NCBI GenBank assembly: GCA_025928125.1
Contig: JAICKD010000084.1
Coordinates: 1 to 9,093 of the forward strand
Direction: 5' to 3'
Source: Ktedonobacterales bacterium
GTDB lineage: Bacteria > Chloroflexota > Ktedonobacteria > Ktedonobacterales > JADMIN01
DNA length: 9,093 bases
A model generated the notes under the pieces. The model did not search any database, was not told the origin of the DNA, and saw only the letters and a program-made list of their open reading frames with translations. Positions 1-5,737 of this stretch are shown here, in pieces. How positions within the stretch are numbered: position 1 is the first letter of the stretch; every line of letters starts with the position of its first letter. The position numbers were made by a program, and so were the translations under genes.

Positions 1-1
1 C

Positions 2-1120
2 AAGCCAACACAGCACAGCGTCAAGGAGTTGTTGCGCGCGGGCATCCAGCCCGATGTGATCCTTTGTCGGTCAGACTTCCCCGTCGCCGATGAGGTCCGC
101 GACAAGATTGCGCTTTTCTGCAATATCGAGCGCCGCGCGGTGATTCCCGTCGAGACGGCCAGCAGCATCTATGAGGTGCCGCTGATGCTCGAAGATCTGG
201 GGCTGGGCGACTTCCTGGTCGAGAAGATGGCGTTGAAGCAGTCGCAGCCGACGGATCTGCGCGAGTGGCGCAGCCTGGTCGCGCGCATCGGGGCGGAGAA
301 GCCGACGGTGCGCATCGCGTTGGTCGGCAAGTATGTGGCGCTGCATGACGCCTATCTCTCAGTGGCGGAGTCGCTGACGCACGCGGGCTGGGCGCATGGG
401 GTAGACGTGCAAATTGACTGGGTGGACTCCGAGAAGCTCGATAAGGAGTGGGAGAAGCACGAGGAGCGGTTGGCGCAGGCGGCGGGTGTCATCGTGCCGG
501 GCGGCTTCGGCCACCGTGGCATCGAGGGCAAGATCAAAGCCGTCGAATTCGCGCGAACGCACGGTATCCCCTACTTCGGGTTGTGCCTGGGATTGCAGGT
601 TGCGGTCATCGAGTTCGCGCGCAACGTGCTTGGATTGGATCTGGCGAATAGCGCTGAGTTCGATCCCGACTCGCCCGATAAGGTGATCGATCTGATGCCC
701 AATCAGCGTCAGATATCTGATAAGGGTGGCACGATGCGGCTAGGCCAGTGGGTCTGCTGCCTGACGCCAGGTAGCAAGGCTGAGGCGGCCTATGGCGAGC
801 CTATTATCTTCGAGCGCCACCGCCACCGCTATGAATTCAACAACTCGTATCGCCGCCGCGTTGAGGCGAAGGGCATGCAGGTGAGCGGCCGTTCCGCCGA
901 CAACAAGCTGGTGGAGATCATCGAACTGAAAGATCATCCGTGGTTCCTGGCGACCCAATTCCACCCAGAGTTCAAGAGCCGCCCGACCCGCCCGCATCCG
1001 CTGTTCTTCGCCTTCGTCGGCGCGGCCAAACAGCAGGCTGGCATCGTCGCCGAGGTCGTCAACGGCCACAGCTCGAAGCAGACGGCGCATGCGGTGCGCC
1101 AGGGCGCGCTGGAGCAATAG
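2..1120 (+). CDS. pyrG: CTP synthase, C-terminal part (5' end outside window)
   Basis: CTP synthase makes CTP from UTP, ATP and glutamine-derived ammonia in the cytosol, the last step of de novo pyrimidine nucleotide synthesis. The reading frame is open from base 2, so 372 residues are visible and about the first 165-170 codons are missing. The first visible residues, KPTQHSVKEL, are the UTP-site motif at the end of the synthetase domain. They are followed by IQPDVILCRS and the linker. The class I glutamine amidotransferase domain then shows PGGFGHRGIEGK, the nucleophile elbow GLCLGLQ (Cys codon 584-586), LGGTMRLG, ERHRHRYEFNN and QFHPEF, with catalytic His at 962-964 and Glu at 968-970. All three catalytic residues are intact. 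The TTG at 29 is only an internal codon. The C-terminal tail after the amidotransferase core is about 30 residues and poorly conserved. A strong terminator follows 15 bases after the stop codon. Confidence 0.98.
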   Translation, partial: KPTQHSVKELLRAGIQPDVILCRSDFPVADEVRDKIALFCNIERRAVIPVETASSIYEVPLMLEDLGLGDFLVEKMALKQSQPTDLREWRSLVARIGAEKPTVRIALVGKYVALHDAYLSVAESLTHAGWAHGVDVQIDWVDSEKLDKEWEKHEERLAQAAGVIVPGGFGHRGIEGKIKAVEFARTHGIPYFGLCLGLQVAVIEFARNVLGLDLANSAEFDPDSPDKVIDLMPNQRQISDKGGTMRLGQWVCCLTPGSKAEAAYGEPIIFERHRHRYEFNNSYRRRVEAKGMQVSGRSADNKLVEIIELKDHPWFLATQFHPEFKSRPTRPHPLFFAFVGAAKQQAGIVAEVVNGHSSKQTAHAVRQGALEQ

Positions 1121-1135
1121 GCAGCGGCAGTTCGG

Positions 1136-1174
1136 GACGTGGGTAGAGGGGGTTCTCCTCACCCACGTCTTTTT
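1136..1174 (+). terminator. Intrinsic terminator of pyrG
   Basis: A perfect 9-bp stem, GACGTGGGT (1136-1144) with ACCCACGTC (1161-1169), is extended after a bulged A by GAGG/CCTC (1146-1149 with 1157-1160). Five T residues follow at 1170-1174. This is a textbook Rho-independent terminator on the plus strand. The hairpin also lies 18 bases past the stop of the convergent minus-strand gene, but on that strand it has no U tract after it, so it is expected to work mainly for pyrG. Confidence 0.9.
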
Positions 1175-1191
1175 CAGTTCGACGGCACCTG

Positions 1192-1914
1192 CTATGGTTT
1201 GGCGATAATGACCTGACTTCCATGGGAGTCGAAGAGCGCGGCGGTGGACGTTGGCTCGGCAGCGACGTTCGTTCCCGTCTCGTCCGTGAAAACACCTGAT
1301 GCCACGGCTGGCCGACTGGTGCCATGGATGTTTGTAGTCACAATCATACCTGGCGACTTGAAGTGCTCATTGTCGTTGTTATGCAACGTGGATCCATTGC
1401 CCTGCCAAGCCACATCAATATTTGCAGTGAACAGGAGGTCACCTGTGTTCACGTCATAGATGGGGGCCGTCCCTATCACACTCGCTGATGATAGGCTGTT
1501 CCCAAATTGGCTGGCGCCTGTGAAGACGGAGTTGCCAGTGTTTGGATCAAAGTTGGCGCCTAGCTCGATCTGGACGTCATTGCACTGATCATACTTTGAG
1601 AAGAAAACTAGCACAAACTGATCGGTAGTGCTCCCTGGATTCGAAAAACTCTGGGTTGGCTCAAGGGCAACGTCTGTCGTGATACAGCCATCACTGCTGA
1701 CACTCCCAAAGTCAGCGTAGCCGCTATTTCCGTTGATAGTGCAAACTGGCGCGTTCGACGAACAGATCCCGGGTCCGACGCCCGCGCCATATGCTGTTCG
1801 CGTATGGAAAATGTTGAACGCTACGACCGCGATCAGGGCAATAAGTGCAACGGCGGCAAGGACGACGGTTATCAATCGCCTCTTGCCCGAAAAGCGGAAC
1901 GCGCTGATAGACAT
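1192..1914 (-). CDS. Small exported or membrane-anchored four-cysteine protein, copy A
   Basis: This 240-residue protein belongs to no family I can name. The start at 1914 is chosen because GGGGAGGG (minus strand, 1925-1932) sits 10 bases upstream and the next residues match the start of the neighbouring paralogue. An upstream in-frame ATG at 2022 would add 36 unrelated residues. A basic N-terminus (GKRR at 10-13) precedes a hydrophobic segment at about 14-34, then TAYGAG, so the protein is exported by a signal peptide or held by one N-terminal membrane helix. The outer part is rich in Gly, Ser, Thr and Asn and looks beta-rich. Its four cysteines, at 51, 58, 77 and 111, match the four in the paralogue at 2240-2968 almost residue for residue, which suggests two disulfides outside the cell. 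Shared motifs are SVSSDGC, SKYDQCN, NFDPNTG (121-127), SPG, GTSR and SGVFTD. The gene looks less GC-rich than pyrG or the protease. Function is unknown. Confidence 0.85.
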   Translation of the reverse strand: MSISAFRFSGKRRLITVVLAAVALIALIAVVAFNIFHTRTAYGAGVGPGICSSNAPVCTINGNSGYADFGSVSSDGCITTDVALEPTQSFSNPGSTTDQFVLVFFSKYDQCNDVQIELGANFDPNTGNSVFTGASQFGNSLSSASVIGTAPIYDVNTGDLLFTANIDVAWQGNGSTLHNNDNEHFKSPGMIVTTNIHGTSRPAVASGVFTDETGTNVAAEPTSTAALFDSHGSQVIIAKP

Positions 1915-2035
1915 GGTTGGACTTCCCTCCCCATTGTGAATACACACTGACAATTCGAGCACGACCCAGACAGCCACCAGGGTTTCCAAGCGAAGGGGTT
2001 CCCAATGCCAGAATGCTGCCACAATGTCATGTTCG

Positions 2036-2057
2036 ACGGTTGCTCGGTGCCAACCGT
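2036..2057 (-). repeat. Inverted repeat at the predicted transcript start of copy A
   Basis: ACGGTTG (2036-2042) and CAACCGT (2051-2057) form a 7-bp perfect inverted repeat with an 8-base spacer. It lies just downstream of the -10 element called at 2064-2069 on the minus strand, so the RNA would begin with or immediately before this stem-loop. It could stabilise the 5' end of a leader of about 140 nt or serve as a repressor site. Chance occurrence is possible. Confidence 0.4.
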
Positions 2058-2063
2058 TCGCCT

Positions 2064-2091
2064 ATCATCGCATACTTTCAGCTAATGTCAA
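2064..2091 (-). promoter_or_regulatory. Sigma-70-type promoter for the copy A secreted-protein gene
   Basis: Read on the minus strand, a perfect -35 box TTGACA (2086-2091) is followed after 16 bases by GATGAT (2064-2069), which matches four of six -10 consensus positions. Transcription would start near 2057, leaving a leader of about 140 nt before the start codon at 1914. The promoter lies between the two paralogues, so copy A can be transcribed independently of copy B. Confidence 0.55.
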
Positions 2092-2180
2092 CTCCTTGAG
2101 GACGGCATGTGCGTATCGGTTAGGGATGTGGTGTGGTGGTGGAGGGCGTGTCCGGACTGGCGCGCGGGACATTCGAGCAC

Positions 2181-2220
2181 ATCAGGCATGGGTATGGATG
2201 GTGTCCTGCCCATGCCTGAT
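2181..2220 (-). terminator. 12-bp inverted repeat after copy B, probable 3' hairpin
   Basis: ATCAGGCATGGG (2181-2192) and CCCATGCCTGAT (2209-2220) are perfect 12-bp complements around a 16-base loop. The hairpin begins 19 bases after the stop of the minus-strand gene at 2240, which is the usual place for a terminator or an mRNA-stabilising 3' hairpin. There is no U tract on either strand, so it is not a standard intrinsic terminator. Rho-assisted termination, 3' end protection or a protein-binding site are alternatives. Confidence 0.45.
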
Positions 2221-2239
2221 TCTTCGCTCGTGGCAGATA

Positions 2240-2968
2240 TCACTTAATGGGGAAGATTTGCACCGTACCGCCCTGCGAGTACTGCAATTCCGCGTAGAGT
2301 CCGGGCAGTGCGGCCATGTTATTTCCGGCGTCATCGGTGAAGGTACCAGACACTTCAGCCGAACGGCTCGTCCCGGTGAAGTGCGAGTTCATGATAAAGC
2401 CAGGCGAATGGCTGTGCTGACTATCGCTGTACTTCGAGGATGGGCCGTATCCTGTGATGGTCAGGTTTACCGTCGTGGTGTACAGCACTGAGCCTGAATA
2501 CGGATCAAACATAGACGCCGTTCCATTGATGGTTGCCGACCCAAGATTCGACCCGAACTGGATAGTTCCAGTGAACGACGATGCGCCCGTGTTGGGATCA
2601 AAGTTGGTCGCCTCAGACAGTGGCACACCGTTGCAGTTGTCCCACTTCGAAAGGTAGATGGCCACGGTCTTGCTGGCGTTGTGTCCCGGGCGCGTCAGGT
2701 TGTCGTACGCCGAGACCTGCGCCTGGGTGAAGATGCAGCCATCATCGCTGACGCTCTGGAACGTAGCGTATGTGGTATTGCCTTTGAACGTGCAGGATGG
2801 TCCCGTCGTCGAGACGCAGCCGCCACCGCCAGAGCCGGAGCCGTGCGCCGTCGTAACATAGAACGCCAGGACGCCGCCGAGAGCCAAGACCGCGACAAGG
2901 CCAGTGATACCCATTGCAATCGTCGTCAGGCGCCGTTTGCCGAGGAACCGAGATCCGCGATCAGACAT
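2240..2968 (-). CDS. Small exported or membrane-anchored four-cysteine protein, copy B
   Basis: This 242-residue protein is the tandem paralogue of the one at 1192-1914, and its function is unknown. The start at 2968 is set by AAGGAG (minus strand, 2977-2982) placed 8 bases upstream. The alternative ATG at 3013 lacks this support and would add 15 residues not shared with copy A. FLGKRR precedes a hydrophobic segment at about 14-38, then TTAHGSG and a glycine run, which implies export with a flexible linker or a single N-terminal anchor. Cysteines at 51, 59, 78 and 112 align with 51, 58, 77 and 111 of copy A. Common motifs include SVSDDGC, SKWDNCN, NFDPNTG (122-128), FTG..QFG, NGTA, SPG, GTSR and SGTFTD, with conservation along the whole length. 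The predicted fold is beta-rich. Several N-x-S/T sequences occur but mean little in bacteria. It lies divergent from the sensor kinase operon; whether that kinase controls it is unknown. No convincing promoter was found upstream. Confidence 0.85.
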   Translation of the reverse strand: MSDRGSRFLGKRRLTTIAMGITGLVAVLALGGVLAFYVTTAHGSGSGGGGCVSTTGPSCTFKGNTTYATFQSVSDDGCIFTQAQVSAYDNLTRPGHNASKTVAIYLSKWDNCNGVPLSEATNFDPNTGASSFTGTIQFGSNLGSATINGTASMFDPYSGSVLYTTTVNLTITGYGPSSKYSDSQHSHSPGFIMNSHFTGTSRSAEVSGTFTDDAGNNMAALPGLYAELQYSQGGTVQIFPIK

Positions 2969-3380
2969 GTTGCGCACTCCTTCGTGGTCGATGAGGTCCA
3001 TTTCACACAGCATGGGCGGAGATAGTGACGATGAGCGTTCCGCGCCTGTAGTTCAAGGCACAGGGTCATCTGTTCACGCATACCTGCCTGCTTGAGAAAA
3101 AAGGACGTGGTCGCGCAACGCAAGTGTTTCGAAAGGGAGCAAGTAGTACTTTAGGAGGACCAAGCTGCCTGAACCGCTCTACGTCGGCTCCTCGATGGTC
3201 GAAACGAGCGGCTGGCGCGTGGCAAGGATATTGCTAGTGCTTAGAGTGGTATTTATCGGCAATTCATGACCCACCTCGATAGTGTCTTGGCCAGGCGGTA
3301 GGGATGCGGTGTGGGAGCGGGCGCACCCGGTGCGCGGGATCTTCGAGGGGGCAGCACGTAGCAGGGAATCACTACACGTT
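2969..3380. other. Divergent intergenic region between copy B and the sensor kinase
   Basis: This stretch must hold the promoters of both flanking genes. On the plus strand the best candidate is TTGCTA (3231-3236), 17 bases, then TATCGG (3254-3259). It is a poor match and is held only weakly. No good minus-strand promoter was seen. Small symmetric sites are present: TTTCGAAA (3127-3134) and AGTACT (3145-3150). A perfect AGGAGG at 3153-3158 has no ATG, GTG or TTG at proper spacing. If the kinase starts at the in-frame GTG at 3282 or 3309, the right end of this region is coding. Confidence 0.4.
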
Positions 3381-5318
3381 ATGACAATGTTACCAAAACC
3401 CGCCGACACGCGGAGCGCCGCCCAGGATGGTATCGCGCCCGCCGCATCCGCTAAGCCAGCCTTGCGGGTGAAGCGCAAGCATATACCGCCAGCGCGCAGC
3501 CAATGGTCAGCGGCGCCTGAACATACCGTCCAGTTCTACGCCGACGATGATTTTCTGGTGGAGCAGATCGGCAATTTCGTCTACGAAGGTTTGACAGATG
3601 GCGAGGCCTGCGTTGTCATTGCCACAGAGACTCATCGCGAGCGCCTGGAGCAACGTCTCGCATTTGAAGGGCTAGACATGATTGCCGCGTGCGAGCAGGG
3701 CATGTATACCTCATTCGACGCCGCCGTGACGCTGGCACAGTTCATTACTGAAGGCTCGCTGGACCAGGAGGCGTTTAACCTGGTTGTGGGCGGTATCATC
3801 GCGCAGGCCGCGTACGGCCATGGTAAGGACTCTCAGCCACGACATGTGCGCGCCTTCGGAGAGATGGTGGCGCTACTCTGGGCAGGAGGCGACCACGCCG
3901 CGGCTATTCGCCTGGAAGAAATGTGGAACGAGCTGCGCGAGAGTGACGCATCGCCGCCGTTCTCACTCTGCTGCGCCTATCCGATGTCGGACTTTGCGAG
4001 CGAGACGCATGAACAGGCATTCAGAGAGATATGCGCGACCCATACCCAGGTGATCCCCGATGAGCGCTACACCGCACTGGCTGACCCGGAGGAACGCCTG
4101 CGCGCCATCACACTGCTGCAACAGCAAGCAAGCTCGCTCGTTGGCGAAACCGTGGGACGCAAGGCAGCCGAGGAGCGGGTGCGTATCTCGGAGCATCTCT
4201 ACCGCCATCTTTTCGAGGCCTCCACCGACGGGATTCTGGTGGTGGACCCAGCTACCCATGCCATCATCGAGGCAAATCAGGTCGTTGCTGACCTGCTCGA
4301 CTCGACACCAGCGCAACTGATAGGGCGGAGTCTCCTACAAATCGGCCTGTTTCCTGATGAGGAGAGCGCCGAGGCAGTCTGGCGAGAGCTAGAGGCGCAG
4401 TGTCTTGCTCGCCGTGAGGCGCTGGAAATATATGTTGGCAATGGAACGGCGCGCTATATCGAATTCGTCGGCAATCGTTTCCAGGTCAACAGCCATGAGA
4501 TCATCCAGTGCCACCTGCGTGATATCACCGACCGCAAACGAGCGGAAGAAGCGCAACGGCAGCTGGAAACGCGCAAAGACGCTTTCATCAGCATGGCCAG
4601 CCACGAGCTGAGAACGCCAGTCACCAGCCTCAAGGCGTTCACACAGGTCTTGCAGCGGCGCCTGCGGAAGCAGCCTGATACGGACCCACAGGTGCTGTTG
4701 GTGTTAGACCGGATCGAGGAGCAAATTAACCGACAGACACGCCTTATTAGTGATCTGCTCGATCTCTCCAAGATGCAGGTTGGCTACCTCGCCTTGCACG
4801 AAACGTGGTTCGATCTCGATGGCCTCGTGCGCGAGACGCTCGATACGGTGCAGCCAACGACCCAGACGCATACCCTGCGTCTGCGGGGCGCAACCCATGC
4901 GCAGGTCTATGGCGACCGGGAACGTCTGGGGCAGGCGCTCATCAATCTGCTCACGAACGCTATCAAGTATTCACCCAGGGCGGATTCGGTACTCGTGACG
5001 TTGCGAAGCGACCGTGAGTGGGCTGAGGTCGCCGTGCGGGACTTCGGCATCGGCATCGCTCCAAAGCATCTGGAGCGCGTCTTCGAGCGGTTCTATCAGG
5101 TGGATGATCCAGATACTAGCACCTATCCCGGTCTGGGCATTGGCCTCTATATCGCGCAGACCATTATGGAGCGGCACGGTGGGCGTTTGTGGGTGGAAAG
5201 TAGCGGCGGAAAGGGCAGTACATTTCACTTCGGCCTCTCGTTGCTTCGCCATGTCGGCCCTTCTGAAAGCGCCTCCGGTCACTCAGACCTCCAGCCAGGG
5301 AGTGCTGAGGTGTCATGA
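3381..5318 (+). CDS. Cytosolic sensor histidine kinase, MEDS-PAS-HisKA-HATPase
   Basis: This is a two-component sensor of 645 residues from this start. No membrane helix is visible, so it senses in the cytoplasm. A variable basic N-terminus is followed by a MEDS domain (DcmR-type sensory domain) at about 47-217, opening with HTVQFYADDD and ending with the typical CAYP (198-201). A helical linker, probably coiled coil, leads to a PAS domain at about 271-382, ending in the usual DITDRKRAEE. The HisKA domain has SHELRTP with the phosphoacceptor His408. The HATPase domain has the N box with Asn526 (LLTNAIKYSP), the G1 box DFGIGI from Asp554 and the G2 box GLGIGL (584-589), so it should be catalytically active. 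The start is uncertain. ATG 3381 is preferred as an ATG, although its AGGGA is 13 bases away. GTG 3309 has AGGGA 4 bases upstream, and the frame stays open to GTG 3282. The MEDS ligand is not known here; the family was named from the dichloromethane-responsive repressor DcmR. Confidence 0.93.
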   Translation: MTMLPKPADTRSAAQDGIAPAASAKPALRVKRKHIPPARSQWSAAPEHTVQFYADDDFLVEQIGNFVYEGLTDGEACVVIATETHRERLEQRLAFEGLDMIAACEQGMYTSFDAAVTLAQFITEGSLDQEAFNLVVGGIIAQAAYGHGKDSQPRHVRAFGEMVALLWAGGDHAAAIRLEEMWNELRESDASPPFSLCCAYPMSDFASETHEQAFREICATHTQVIPDERYTALADPEERLRAITLLQQQASSLVGETVGRKAAEERVRISEHLYRHLFEASTDGILVVDPATHAIIEANQVVADLLDSTPAQLIGRSLLQIGLFPDEESAEAVWRELEAQCLARREALEIYVGNGTARYIEFVGNRFQVNSHEIIQCHLRDITDRKRAEEAQRQLETRKDAFISMASHELRTPVTSLKAFTQVLQRRLRKQPDTDPQVLLVLDRIEEQINRQTRLISDLLDLSKMQVGYLALHETWFDLDGLVRETLDTVQPTTQTHTLRLRGATHAQVYGDRERLGQALINLLTNAIKYSPRADSVLVTLRSDREWAEVAVRDFGIGIAPKHLERVFERFYQVDDPDTSTYPGLGIGLYIAQTIMERHGGRLWVESSGGKGSTFHFGLSLLRHVGPSESASGHSDLQPGSAEVS

Positions 5319-5686
5319 GCGACAGTACAAAGACGATCATCGTTGTTGATGATGAGCCAGATATTGTGTTTGCGCTGACGCTCATGCTGGGCGATGCGGG
5401 CTACCACGTGGTGGCAGTGAGCCAGGGCGACGATCTGATACAACTACTCCGCTCAGAGAAGGCGCCAGATCTCATCCTGCTGGATATGCTGCTGGCCGGG
5501 CGTGATGGCCGCGAGATTGTCCGCGATTTGAAGGCTGACCCATCCATACGCTCCATTCCCGTCCTAATGATCTCGGCCCATCCGCGAGCAGCCCAGGAAG
5601 CCGCGAATGCGGGTGCGGACGGATTTCTGGCCAAGCCATTTGATCTCGAGACGCTGGTGGCGAAGGTGGCGGCTTTGCTGCGCTGA
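5315..5686 (+). CDS. Single-domain response regulator (receiver only)
   Basis: This 123-residue CheY-like receiver is the evident partner of the kinase just upstream. The start ATG overlaps the kinase stop as ATGA (5315-5318), with GAGG at 5307-5310, so the two are translationally coupled. The acidic pocket is Asp12 and Asp13 (VVDDEPD), the phosphoacceptor is Asp57 (LILLDMLL), the switch residue is Ser87 (LMISAH) and the conserved lysine is Lys107 (AKPFD). All key residues are present. The protein ends right after the last receiver helix, so there is no DNA-binding or enzymatic output domain. It must act by protein-protein contact or pass phosphate on through a relay. No clear terminator follows in the 51 bases before the convergent protease gene ends. 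Confidence 0.96.
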   Translation: MSDSTKTIIVVDDEPDIVFALTLMLGDAGYHVVAVSQGDDLIQLLRSEKAPDLILLDMLLAGRDGREIVRDLKADPSIRSIPVLMISAHPRAAQEAANAGADGFLAKPFDLETLVAKVAALLR

Positions 5687-5737
5687 TTTCTGAGAATACA
5701 GGCGGCTCTTGCCAGGTATATAGGGTGCTTTCGGGTT

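Noticed and set aside
740..1162. 140-codon minus-strand frame over the end of pyrG
   Set aside because: It is antisense to the conserved amidotransferase domain of CTP synthase and crosses the terminator hairpin.
2024..2491. 155-codon open frame on the plus strand
   Set aside because: It is antisense to the 3' part of copy B, which has strong paralogue support, and its left part lies over the intergenic promoter of copy A.
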